Positions 6,937-14,360 of a stretch of 39,837 nt of DNA are shown here, one piece after another (the stretch's first letter is position 1; each line of letters begins with the position of its first letter). The DNA is taken from assembly GCA_016179965.1 (NCBI GenBank), contig JACPCF010000018.1:1-39837 (forward strand), in the 5' to 3' direction. This stretch comes from Candidatus Rokuibacteriota bacterium. GTDB lineage: Bacteria > Methylomirabilota > Methylomirabilia > Rokubacteriales > CSP1-6. The notes under the pieces are model-generated. The model saw only the letters and a program-made list of their open reading frames with translations, was not told the DNA's origin and did not search any database. The position numbers and the translations under genes were made by a program.

Positions 6937-7808
6937 CACGCGCGCTTTATCCAGTGGCGGCAGACCGCGCGGAGGCCGCACGGCGCGCACACGACGGGGT
7001 GGCGGCGGTCCCGGCAGTCGCCCGACATCCGCTTGTGGCAGAGCGCGAAGTCGTACTTCACCGGATCGTCGGCGTCCAGGCGGCGGAGGCGCTCCGTGAT
7101 CTCGGCGGCCATTCGCCAGGTGCGGCTCTTCCGCCGCGTGAGCCCCACGGCGCGGGACATGTTTTCCACGTGGGTGTCCACGGGGATGAGCAGCTTCGAT
7201 GGCGGGATCTCCCGCCAGAGGCCGAAGTCGGGCGGCTCGCGCCGGACCATCCAGCGAAGGAAGAGGTGGAGGCGCTTGCAGGGGCCGCCCGTCGAAGGGA
7301 GCGGGAAGAGGTGGCGGTAGCCGCGCGAGAGCCGGCCCCGGGGAAAGATCGGCCTCAGATCCTGGGAGAGGAAGCCCCGGGCGAAGCGCTCCAGCGCGGG
7401 CCCGACGTCGGGATCGGTCGGCGAGTAGCCGGACACGAAACATGCGCGCAAGGAACCATGATTGAGCAGGAGGCGCTGGGTTGCCAAGCAGAACGCGGCG
7501 AGATCCCGGGGGCGGTTGAACCGGTAGTGGAAGCCGTCGAAGCGGTCCGCATCCTTTTTGGGATCAAAGCCGAGGACAAAACGATGGGGGGACTCCCCCA
7601 TGCGGCCGAGGGACCAGTCGATCCACGGGGCGAAGAGGTCCACCCGGCCGTAGGCGAGGCAGGCCGCGAGGAGGGCGACGACCTCCCGGTCGGCGGGGTC
7701 CGGGTAGCGGAGGGGGAAGCGGATGGCGTCTTTCTCGACGCGGGCGGCCCAGTCGAACTCGCGGTAGAGCCGCTCGAGCGGGGCCCGGAGTGGCGCGACG
7801 GGCGTCAT
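6936..7808 (-). CDS. TIGR02757 / DUF2400 family protein
   Basis: The 290-residue product has the features of the TIGR02757 family: PLRYPDPADREVVALLAACLAYGRVDLF near the N-terminus, a central HYRFNRPRDLAAFC, and a C-terminal block with IPVDTHVENMSRAVGLTRRKS and WRMAAEITERLRRLDADDPVKYDFALCHKRMSGDC. The last part resembles a helix-hairpin-helix DNA glycosylase fold. Cys residues at ALCHKRMSGDC and VVCAPCGLRAVC could hold an Fe-S cluster, as in endonuclease III-type enzymes. The family's function is not established; DNA repair is an inference that fits the coupled rmuC gene. It is the first gene of the minus-strand operon, and an extended -10 lies just upstream. Confidence 0.9.
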   Translation of the reverse strand: MTPVAPLRAPLERLYREFDWAARVEKDAIRFPLRYPDPADREVVALLAACLAYGRVDLFAPWIDWSLGRMGESPHRFVLGFDPKKDADRFDGFHYRFNRPRDLAAFCLATQRLLLNHGSLRACFVSGYSPTDPDVGPALERFARGFLSQDLRPIFPRGRLSRGYRHLFPLPSTGGPCKRLHLFLRWMVRREPPDFGLWREIPPSKLLIPVDTHVENMSRAVGLTRRKSRTWRMAAEITERLRRLDADDPVKYDFALCHKRMSGDCRDRRHPVVCAPCGLRAVCRHWIKRA

Positions 7809-7824
7809 CGGCTCGCCTCTGGGT

Positions 7825-7837
7825 CCTCATCATAGCA
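7825..7837 (-). promoter_or_regulatory. Extended -10 promoter for the minus-strand operon (TGCTATGATGAGG)
   Basis: TG-C-TATGAT on the minus strand matches an extended -10 with five of six bases of TATAAT. It lies 17 bases before the TIGR02757 ATG, so the leader would be only about 14 bases. No -35 match stands out. It is divergent from and adjacent to the TAXI promoter. Confidence 0.5.
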
Positions 7838-7844
7838 CGGGCCC

Positions 7845-7872
7845 TTGATTCCCCCGGCGGGCGTGCTAGCAT
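7845..7872 (+). promoter_or_regulatory. Candidate sigma-70 promoter for the TAXI-TRAP genes
   Basis: TTGATT (7845-7850), a 16-base spacer, and TAGCAT (7867-7872) with the upstream TG-C of an extended -10. Each hexamer matches consensus at four positions. The predicted start of transcription is near 7879. This is followed by two AGGAGG sites, each placed well before an in-frame ATG (7915 and 8047). Confidence 0.45.
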
Positions 7873-8046
7873 AGGGTGCCTTTTACGCAGAGACGACCAC
7901 TGAGGAGGATCTCCATGAAGCGACTGCTTTCAGGGATATACTTCTGGCGACGTACGTCATCAGCGGCTTCTGCCCTGCCTCACGCCGCGCCGGTCTGGGG
8001 TGGAGCCGGCCAGGCTTTGGGTAATGGAACAAAGGAGGGCTCGGGG

Positions 8047-9072
8047 ATGAAAAAGATACTGCCGCTCTTACTCGTGGCCGGCTTCCTCCTCTCAATACCC
8101 GCCGATGCCTGGTCTCAGGCTCGAGACATCAAGTGGGGGACCGCCGCCGTCGGGTCAGCCGGGCACAGGGCCCTGACCGTCCTGGCCGCGGTCCTGAACC
8201 GCGAGATGCCGAACTACCGGATCGCGGCCCTGCCGCTGCCGGGGGCGATCCTCACCATGAAGCAGTACGCGACGGGCGAGATAGACGCGTACTACGCGGC
8301 CGACGTCGGGTTCTACGAGCTGGCGAACGACATCAACCGGTTCAAAGGCTTCAAGGCCCAGATGAAGCGCCAGCTCGTCCAGTCCTTCTGGCTCTACACC
8401 GTGGAGGTCGGGGTCGGGATCCACTCCCGGGACCGCGACAAGTACAGGCAGTGGCGGGATCTCTCCGGGCAACCGGTCTTCACCGGCCCCCTCCCCTGGG
8501 ACGTCCGGGCGCACCTGGAGCGGGCCTTTGCCACGCTGGGCGTCAAGCACCGGTACGTGAACACGGACCTTACGACCGCCGGATCGTTGCTCGAGCAGGG
8601 CGGCATCAAGGCGTTCATCACCTACACCAACGCCGAGGCGACGCCGCCGCCGTGGATCATCGAGGCGTCCCTGGCCACGGACTGGGCGATCCTCAACCCG
8701 AGTCCGGAGGAGCTCGACCAGCTCCGGAAGGCGGGGTTCCGGACCGTCGAGATCCGGCCGGAGGTCTTCAAGCGGAACATCCACGCGGAAAGGGTCGTCT
8801 ACTTCCCCTTCTACTACGGCTTCCACGTGGGGCTGGAGGTGCCCGACGAGGACGCCTACAAGATGCTGAAGGCCATCGAGAAGAACGCCGACGAGCTGGC
8901 CAAGGCCTCCGGCGACTTTGCGCAGATCCAGAAGGACATGGTGGGGATGCAGCGCAAGGGGGTCGAGTCGTCGATCGACCTTGCGCCCGTCCACCCGGGC
9001 CTGGCGCGGTACATGCGCGAGAAGGGCGTCTGGGATTCCAAGTGGGACGGCCGGATCGCCAAGCGCCAGTAG
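8047..9072 (+). CDS. TAXI family TRAP transporter solute-binding protein
   Basis: This is a secreted or periplasmic binding protein of 341 residues with a standard signal peptide (MKKILPLLLVAGFLLSIPADAWSQA). The mature part starts DIKWGTAAVGSAGHRALTVLAAVLNREM and continues with GAILTMKQYATGEIDAYYAADVGFYELAN, typical of TAXI proteins (TRAP-associated extracytoplasmic immunogenic). I chose the ATG at 8047 because it begins the signal peptide and has AGGAGG eight bases upstream. An in-frame ATG at 7915 with its own AGGAGG would add 44 residues and bury the signal. It would capture a small acid, probably a dicarboxylate or amino acid, for the adjacent permease. The downstream aspartate dehydrogenase hints at aspartate or a related compound, but this is inference. 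Confidence 0.92.
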   Translation: MKKILPLLLVAGFLLSIPADAWSQARDIKWGTAAVGSAGHRALTVLAAVLNREMPNYRIAALPLPGAILTMKQYATGEIDAYYAADVGFYELANDINRFKGFKAQMKRQLVQSFWLYTVEVGVGIHSRDRDKYRQWRDLSGQPVFTGPLPWDVRAHLERAFATLGVKHRYVNTDLTTAGSLLEQGGIKAFITYTNAEATPPPWIIEASLATDWAILNPSPEELDQLRKAGFRTVEIRPEVFKRNIHAERVVYFPFYYGFHVGLEVPDEDAYKMLKAIEKNADELAKASGDFAQIQKDMVGMQRKGVESSIDLAPVHPGLARYMREKGVWDSKWDGRIAKRQ

Positions 9073-9159
9073 CCTCCTGGAGCGCACCCCTGCGGCCGGC
9101 CGGCTCGTCCCGGCGGGTCCCGGCCGTAGGCCCCCCCGCGCAAGCCCGGTAACGACCGC

Positions 9160-11106
9160 ATGAGCGCCCCCGCGAAGCCGGCCCGGGCCGCCGAGATGCT
9201 TTACTTCCTCGTCGCCGCTTTCTTCCTCGTTTACCTCCTCAGGTACTATCTGACCGGCCTGGGTGGCCCCACGCTGCTCGCGATGACGCTGGTGCCGGTC
9301 GCCTTCATCCTGTTCACGCTCGACTCCTTGCGCACCAACGCCCTTTACCCGAAGCTCGGGCCCCTTGCCAACCAGGTCATCGCGACCGTCTACGTGGCCG
9401 TGTGCCTCGTCGTCGCGGTCTACATGACCGTGGAGTACGAGGCCATCGGAACGGTCCGGGCGGGGATCTTCAGCAGGACCGACCTCGTCATCGGCACCCT
9501 GATGGTGGCACTCGTCATGGAGTACGCCCGGAAGAAATACTTCGCGCTGTTCGTGCTCAACGTGCTCCTGATCCTCTACACGGCGTACGGCTGGCTCGTG
9601 CCCGGCCTGTTCGGGCACCCGGGCCTCGGCTGGACACGCGTGCTGAGCGCCATGAGCGTCGAGATGGCGACCGGGGTGTTCTCGCGGCTGCCGCAGCTCG
9701 CCCTGACGCTGATCGGCTCGTTCATGCTCGTCCTCAGCGCCCTGCGCGCCTTCGGGTGCGTGGACTCCATCCTGAAGGCCGCCTCCCGGGTCGCCGCGCG
9801 GTCGCCTCACGCCCTGCCGCAGGCGGCGGTGCTCGGGTCTTTCGGGGTCGGGATGGTGAGCGGCAGCGGCGCGGCAAACGCCGCCACCACCGGGTCGGCG
9901 ACGATCCCCGCCATGATCGCCAGCGGGCTTCCCCGGGTGAACGCCGCCGCCATCGAGACGGCTTCCTCATTGGGGGGCCAGCTCATGCCGCCGGTCATGG
10001 GGATCTCCGCCTTTCTGATGGCCGACTTCCTGGGCCGGAGCTATTTCGACGTGGTCGCCAGGGGGTACGCGCCCGCGCTGATCTACTACGCCGGGGTCAC
10101 TGTCGGCGTCTACCTGCTCGCGGCGCGGTACCGGGCCCGCACGGGGGCGGTCTCGCTCGCCGAGAGGATAAGCTTTTCCGACGGGATCAACCTCCTCGCC
10201 TACCTGGCCGTCGTCGCGGGGCTGGTGGTCCTCATGGCGGTCACCGGACTACCGGCGATGCTCGCCGCCCTCAGAGTGTTCGGCTGGGTAACCGTCCCGC
10301 TGTCCGTGATCTTCGTCGTCACGACGTACCGGACCTACCGGTCCTGGGACCTCCGCCGGCTGGCGGCTCCGTTCCGTGAGCTGGTCGACGGCTTTGCGGC
10401 CATGACCACCGAGCTGACCCTGCTGCTGGCCACCCTGTCGGTCATGACGGGCGCGTTCGTCATCACGGGGATCCCGACGAAGGTCGGGTTCATCATGATG
10501 GAGGCGGCCGGCGTCAACCTCGTGGCGATGATCCTCGTCGCCTTCGTCTTCGGCGCCATCGTCGGGACCGGGCTGCCTCCGGCGCCGACGTACGTCATCA
10601 CGGTGCTCGTGATCGCCCCACCCATGATCAAAGCCGGGGTGGACCCGTGGGTCGTCCACTTCTTCGCCTTCTTCCTCGGCGTGTGGGGCGAGCTCACGCC
10701 GCCGACGTCCGTCACGGCCGCGGTGGCCGCCAGGATCGCCGACGCCTCCTTCATGGGAACGCTCTTGCGGGCGCTCCGGCTCTGTGTCGGCCTGTTCGTG
10801 CTGATGGGCGCGATCTTCGCACGGCCCCAGCTGGTCGTCGAGCCGGGGGTGGCCCAGCTCGGCGCGTTCGGTCTGATCCTGGTGGCAACGGTGGGCATCG
10901 TGTTCAGCCTCCAGGCGAGCTTCAGCGAAAGACGGGTGCGAGACCTGGCCGCGCGGAGCGCTCTCGCCGGCTTCTCGCTCGTGGTCTTGTTCCACCCGAG
11001 CACGGAGCTGGCCGTGCTCGCCATGGTGCCGATCGGGGCGCTCGTAGGGTACTGGCTTGTCAAGGGCCGAACGGGGGTGGCGGTGGAAGAGGCTGGGGCA
11101 GTCTGA
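9160..11106 (+). CDS. TRAP transporter fused permease (TAXI type, DctQM-like)
   Basis: This 648-residue membrane protein fuses the small (4-TM) and large (12-TM) TRAP permease subunits, as is usual in TAXI systems. The N-terminal third has helices such as MLYFLVAAFFLVYLLRYYL. The DctM-like part contains FGVGMVSGSGAANAATTGSATIPAMI, ASSLGGQLMPPVMGISAFLMADF and, in the second half, VGTGLPPAPTYVITVLVIAPPM with HFFAFFLGVWGELTPPTSV. These Gly/Thr/Pro-rich motifs are the conserved hairpins of the large subunit. It works with the TAXI binding protein encoded 87 bases upstream, driving uptake by an ion gradient. It is followed by a stable stem-loop. Confidence 0.94.
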   Translation: MSAPAKPARAAEMLYFLVAAFFLVYLLRYYLTGLGGPTLLAMTLVPVAFILFTLDSLRTNALYPKLGPLANQVIATVYVAVCLVVAVYMTVEYEAIGTVRAGIFSRTDLVIGTLMVALVMEYARKKYFALFVLNVLLILYTAYGWLVPGLFGHPGLGWTRVLSAMSVEMATGVFSRLPQLALTLIGSFMLVLSALRAFGCVDSILKAASRVAARSPHALPQAAVLGSFGVGMVSGSGAANAATTGSATIPAMIASGLPRVNAAAIETASSLGGQLMPPVMGISAFLMADFLGRSYFDVVARGYAPALIYYAGVTVGVYLLAARYRARTGAVSLAERISFSDGINLLAYLAVVAGLVVLMAVTGLPAMLAALRVFGWVTVPLSVIFVVTTYRTYRSWDLRRLAAPFRELVDGFAAMTTELTLLLATLSVMTGAFVITGIPTKVGFIMMEAAGVNLVAMILVAFVFGAIVGTGLPPAPTYVITVLVIAPPMIKAGVDPWVVHFFAFFLGVWGELTPPTSVTAAVAARIADASFMGTLLRALRLCVGLFVLMGAIFARPQLVVEPGVAQLGAFGLILVATVGIVFSLQASFSERRVRDLAARSALAGFSLVVLFHPSTELAVLAMVPIGALVGYWLVKGRTGVAVEEAGAV

Positions 11107-11127
11107 GGCCGGGAAGACCTATCGGAT

Positions 11128-11170
11128 CCGGCGGGTCGTCCTTGAGGTTCCGCCTCTCAGGGCCCGCCGG
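11128..11170 (+). terminator. Stem-loop after the TRAP permease
   Basis: CCGGCGGG (11128-11135) pairs perfectly with CCCGCCGG (11163-11170), and a second imperfect stem (CCTTGAGG with CCTCTCAGG) lies inside. It is 22 bases past the permease stop. There is no T run, so termination is possible but unproven. It may instead protect the upstream mRNA from decay. Confidence 0.4.
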
Positions 11171-11310
11171 GGGGGACATTCCCTCTGTGGTCGAGCCCTT
11201 CCGGCTCCGGTTCAATGAGCGGCACGGGCTCGCGGTCGTGGACCGTCTTCCTCTTCGGGATCATCGGGTCCCGGGGGAAGCCGAGGCGGAGATATGAGGG
11301 GAAGTCGGCG

Positions 11311-12111
11311 ATGATCCGGGTGGGAATCTTCGGGCTAGGAACCATCGGTCGTCGGGTCTGCTGGGCCGTGGAGGCAGGGATTCCTGGAATCGCGCTGGCA
11401 GGCGGAACGGGGCGCGATGGGGCCAAGGCCGAAGCCTTCCTCGCTTCCCTGCCATCGAAGCCACCCTTTCTGCCGCCTGAAGAGCTGATCCAGGCCTCCG
11501 ATCTCGTGCTCGAGGCCGCCACTCAGGCGGCGCTTCAAGATCTGGCTCCCAAAGTGCTCGGGGCCGGAAAGGACCTGATGGTGCTCTCCTGCGGCGGCCT
11601 CCTCGGCCGGAGCGACTGGGTTGAACTGGCCCGGCGCAATCGCTGCCGGATCCTGGTCCCCTCGGGGGCCATCGCCGGGCTCGACGGGGTCAAGGGCGCG
11701 CGCGTGGGAGCGATCACCGCCGTGACGATGGAGAGCCGGAAGCCACCCTGCGGCTGGACGGGCGCCCGCTACATCGAGGAGACCCGGATCGACCTGGAGG
11801 CGATCCGGGAGGAGACACTGATCTTCGAGGGGACGGCCACAGAGGCGTGCCGGGCCTTCCCCGCCAACGTGAACGTCGTCGCGGCGCTCTCCCTGGCGGG
11901 GGTCGGCCCCGAGCGCACCCGGATCAAGGTCTTCGCGGTCCCCGGCCTGGCCCGGAACACCCACCGGATCACGCTGGAGGGGGAGTTCGGGCGACTCCAG
12001 ATCCAGGTGGAGAACGTCCCCTCGGAGAACCCGCGAACGGGGAAGCTCTCCTACCTCTCGGCGATCGCCCTTCTGAGAGACCTCGGAGCCACGGTCAAGG
12101 TGGGGACGTAA
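11311..12111 (+). CDS. nadX: L-aspartate dehydrogenase (NadX family)
   Basis: The 266-residue enzyme opens with a Rossmann dinucleotide-binding motif (MIRVGIFGLGTIGRRV) and continues with SDLVLEAATQAALQDLAPKVLGAGKDLMVLSCGGL. It also has LVPSGAIAGLDGVKGA, FPANVNVVAALSLAGVG and GEFGRLQIQVENVPSENPRTGKLS, the conserved blocks of the family. The enzyme oxidises L-aspartate with NAD(P)+ to iminoaspartate, which can feed NAD synthesis or hydrolyse to oxaloacetate. The true start is the ATG at 11311, nine bases after GAGGGGAA; the track start at 11215 adds an unrelated leader. Its place behind a TAXI-TRAP transporter with no other NAD-synthesis gene nearby favours a catabolic role, which is an inference. 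Confidence 0.93.
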   Translation: MIRVGIFGLGTIGRRVCWAVEAGIPGIALAGGTGRDGAKAEAFLASLPSKPPFLPPEELIQASDLVLEAATQAALQDLAPKVLGAGKDLMVLSCGGLLGRSDWVELARRNRCRILVPSGAIAGLDGVKGARVGAITAVTMESRKPPCGWTGARYIEETRIDLEAIREETLIFEGTATEACRAFPANVNVVAALSLAGVGPERTRIKVFAVPGLARNTHRITLEGEFGRLQIQVENVPSENPRTGKLSYLSAIALLRDLGATVKVGT

Positions 12112-12137
12112 TGCGCGAGCGAAGGCGAGCCACTGCG

Positions 12138-12178
12138 CTCTCGGGATGGAGCCACCGGACCTGCCCGGTCCGCGAGAG
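12138..12178. other. Nested inverted repeats between convergent genes
   Basis: CTCTCG (12138-12143) pairs with CGAGAG (12173-12178), and ACCGG (12154-12158) pairs with CCGGT (12165-12169). The structure lies in the 176-base gap between convergent nadX and the STAS gene. It could act as a bidirectional terminator despite lacking a T run. Nothing else recognisable is in this gap. Confidence 0.35.
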
Positions 12179-12287
12179 GGCGGACCTGAAGTAGGGTATG
12201 TCACGGGCCCGCATGACCATCACCTCCGTCTTCAGTATGGCGGAGGCGCGGCCCGGCGCAATGCCCAATAAATGATACGGAGCGCGA

Positions 12288-12623
12288 CTACTCCCAGCCC
12301 GCCAGAGCCTCCCGGCATGTCGGATAGACGCCCATCCCCTCGTTCAGCCGGGTCAGCTCGAAGATCCTGAGGACGTTCCCGCGCAGGGCGCAGACCCTGA
12401 GATCCCCCGCGCCTTTCCGGGCGCGCTTCATGGCCCGCACCAGTTCCCCCAGCCCCGCGCTGTCGATGTAGCCGACACCGAAGAGGTCCACCACGATCCT
12501 GGTCTTCCCCTGGTCGAGGAGATCGTTGAGCGTCTGCTTCATCTGCCGCGCCGACGCCGTGTCCAGATCCCCCGTGACGGCGACGACCGTGGCCCCACGC
12601 GACGGCGTGATCTGGATGTCCAC
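12288..12623 (-). CDS. STAS-domain anti-sigma factor antagonist (SpoIIAA/RsbV-like)
   Basis: This 111-residue single-domain protein begins VDIQITPSRGATVVAVTGDLDTASARQMKQTL. It contains RIVVDLFGVGYIDSAGLGELVRAMKRA, where DSAG holds the serine (Ser55) phosphorylated in SpoIIAA/RsbV-type antagonists. By family knowledge, phosphorylation by an anti-sigma kinase controls partner switching. No cognate kinase or phosphatase gene was seen in the window. The start is taken as the GTG at 12623, 14 bases after the trxB stop; no good ribosome-binding site is visible. The 390-aa ORF in the track merely runs through trxB in another frame. Confidence 0.88.
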   Translation of the reverse strand: MDIQITPSRGATVVAVTGDLDTASARQMKQTLNDLLDQGKTRIVVDLFGVGYIDSAGLGELVRAMKRARKGAGDLRVCALRGNVLRIFELTRLNEGMGVYPTCREALAGWE

Positions 12624-12637
12624 GGGGGGCGGCAGGG

Positions 12638-13570
12638 CTAGGGGTGGGCCTCGAGGAAGCGCTCGGCTTCGAGCGCGGCCATGCACCCGGTCCCGGCGGC
12701 GGTGACGGCCTGGCGGTAGGTGTGGTCCTGCACGTCCCCTGCGGCGAAAACGCCCGGCACCGAGGTCTGGGTGGTCCCGGGGACGACCCTGATGTAGTCG
12801 TTGGGGAGAAGCTCGAGCTGCCCCCTGAAGAGCTGGGTGTTGGGCTGGTGGCCGATGGCGATGAAGAGCCCGTCCACCGGACGCTCGGTGAGCTCCCCCG
12901 TCTTGAGGTTCTTCAGGCGGACGGCCGTGACGACGCCCTTGGACACGTCCAGGATGTCCTCCACCGCCGAGTTCCAGGCGAACTCGATCTTGGGATTCTT
13001 GAACGCGCGCTCCTGCATGATCTTGGACGCCCGGAGGGTGTCCCGGCGGTGGACGACCTCCACCTTCCGCCCGAGCCGCGCCAGGTAAAGCGCCTCCTCC
13101 ATGGCCGAGTCGCCCCCCCCCACCACCATGATGTTCTTGTCTTTGAAGAAGAAGCCGTCGCAGGTGGCGCAGGTGGAGATGCCGCGGCCCATCAGCTTCT
13201 GCTCGGCCGGAACGCCCAGGAGCTTCGCCGACGCGCCGGTCGCGAGGATCACCGACAGGGCCTCGTAGGTCTGGTCCCCCGCCGTCACGCGGAACGGCCG
13301 CCGGGAGAAGTCCACGGCCGTCACGTCCTCGGCGATGATCTCGGTGTCGAAGCGCTCCGCCTGCTTGCGGAAGATCTCCATCAGCTCGGGGCCCATGATC
13401 CCGTCCACGAACCCGGGGTAGTTCTCCACCATGGTGGTGAGCATGAGCTGGCCGCCCCACTGGACGCCGATGAACATGAGCGGCGACAGGTTGGCGCGCG
13501 CGGCGTAGATGGCGGCCGTGTAGCCGGCCGGCCCCGATCCCATGATGATGACCTTTCGCGGAATTGACAT
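12638..13570 (-). CDS. trxB: Thioredoxin-disulfide reductase
   Basis: The 310-residue flavoprotein has FAD-binding GSGPAG (11-16), the redox pair in STCATCDGFFF (Cys134 and Cys137), NADPH-binding GGGDSAMEEA (151-160) with HRRDTLRASK, and a final FAD motif GVFAAGDVQDHTYRQAVTAAGTGCMAALEAERF. It transfers electrons from NADPH to thioredoxin in the cytoplasm. Its end is 14 bases from the STAS gene, and its start is 37 bases from the HAD gene stop. A TAATAGAATAGGG motif immediately upstream would put transcription at or very near the ATG, so trxB may have its own leaderless promoter. Confidence 0.96.
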   Translation of the reverse strand: MSIPRKVIIMGSGPAGYTAAIYAARANLSPLMFIGVQWGGQLMLTTMVENYPGFVDGIMGPELMEIFRKQAERFDTEIIAEDVTAVDFSRRPFRVTAGDQTYEALSVILATGASAKLLGVPAEQKLMGRGISTCATCDGFFFKDKNIMVVGGGDSAMEEALYLARLGRKVEVVHRRDTLRASKIMQERAFKNPKIEFAWNSAVEDILDVSKGVVTAVRLKNLKTGELTERPVDGLFIAIGHQPNTQLFRGQLELLPNDYIRVVPGTTQTSVPGVFAAGDVQDHTYRQAVTAAGTGCMAALEAERFLEAHP

Positions 13571-13572
13571 GG

Positions 13573-13585
13573 CCCTATTCTATTA
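13573..13585 (-). promoter_or_regulatory. Possible -10 element before trxB (TAATAGAATAGGG)
   Basis: TAGAAT matches TATAAT at five of six positions and ends seven bases before the trxB ATG, so the predicted transcript would start at the initiation codon. The trailing AGGG is shared with other candidate promoters in the window. Alternatively AGGG is simply the trxB ribosome-binding site. Confidence 0.3.
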
Positions 13586-13607
13586 GATGCACGGGGGATT
13601 CGGAAGG

Positions 13608-14360
13608 TTACCCGTGCGAACCCAGGATCCGGCTGAGCTCGGCGAGGGACCGGATCTCGTATTCCGGCGCGGGAAGCCCTGGCGGCGCCGACTCCCCGCT
13701 CGGGTTGAGCCAGGCGACGGCCATGCCTACCGCGTTCGCCCCCAGGACGTCAATGTCGGCTCGGTCCCCGACGAAAAGGGCGTCGCCGGGGCCGATTCCC
13801 AGGCGGTGGAAGGCGGCCTCGAAGATCGTGGCTTTGGGTTTCCGCCAGCCGACGTCGGCCGACACCACCACGGCCTGGAAGAGGCCGGACACCCGCTCCC
13901 GCTCCAGGATCCCATGGGCCGTGGGCGCGTAATCGAAGTTCGACACGATGCCCAGCTTGTACCGGCGCGCGAGCCGGGCGACGAGGGCCCGGTGCTCGGG
14001 CGGGAACCGAGCCGCCTGGGACAGGTACCGCTTGTGCGTGCTCAAGAGGGCTTCCAGCACCTCCGAGGGGATGCCCGCCGGCTCGAGGCCGAGGCGGCGG
14101 AAGAGGAGCCCGAAGCGCTCGGGGGCCCCGACCTCTCGGTAATCCGCCGCGCGGAGGCGCTCGGCCTCCCGCCAGCTCCAGATGAGCGCCTCGTAGAAGC
14201 GCGGGAGATCCACGCCGGGGGCGTAGGGGGCCAGGATCGGGAAGAGGTGCCCGGCCGTCGACCGCACGCTGGCGCCGTTGATCTGGACCTCCGGCAGGCG
14301 GTTCCGGTCGAAGCGGACGAGGGTGTCGAAGAGATCGAAGAGGACCGCGGAGAAGGTCAT
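13608..14360 (-). CDS. HAD superfamily hydrolase
   Basis: The 250-residue product has HAD motif I in AVLFDLFDTLVRFD, where Asp9 is the nucleophile. The usual second Asp at +2 is Phe, with Asp at +3, as in some haloacid dehalogenase-like and other HAD variants. Motif II/III elements include LGIVSNFDY and the Lys of GWRKPKATIFEAA. Motif IV is ALFVGDRADIDVLGANAVGM, followed by VAWLNPSG. A helical cap lies between ~20 and 100. It could be a phosphatase or dehalogenase; the substrate is unknown. The start overlaps the end of the downstream GGDEF-ATPase gene by four bases (ATGA), so it is translated as part of that operon. Confidence 0.88.
   Translation of the reverse strand: MTFSAVLFDLFDTLVRFDRNRLPEVQINGASVRSTAGHLFPILAPYAPGVDLPRFYEALIWSWREAERLRAADYREVGAPERFGLLFRRLGLEPAGIPSEVLEALLSTHKRYLSQAARFPPEHRALVARLARRYKLGIVSNFDYAPTAHGILERERVSGLFQAVVVSADVGWRKPKATIFEAAFHRLGIGPGDALFVGDRADIDVLGANAVGMAVAWLNPSGESAPPGLPAPEYEIRSLAELSRILGSHG

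Noticed and set aside
5860-7443. The 527-aa form of RmuC
   Set aside because: The extension is an out-of-frame reading of the TIGR02757 gene; the membrane anchor of RmuC begins at ATG 6936.
7876-8046. GTG 7876 as start of the TAXI protein
   Set aside because: It falls at the predicted promoter and transcript start; ATG 8047 has the ribosome-binding site and the signal peptide.
11215-11310. N-terminal extension of aspartate dehydrogenase (MSGTGSRSWTV…)
   Set aside because: The Rossmann fold starts at MIRVGIFGLG (ATG 11311), which has GAGGGGAA upstream; the extension has no family similarity.
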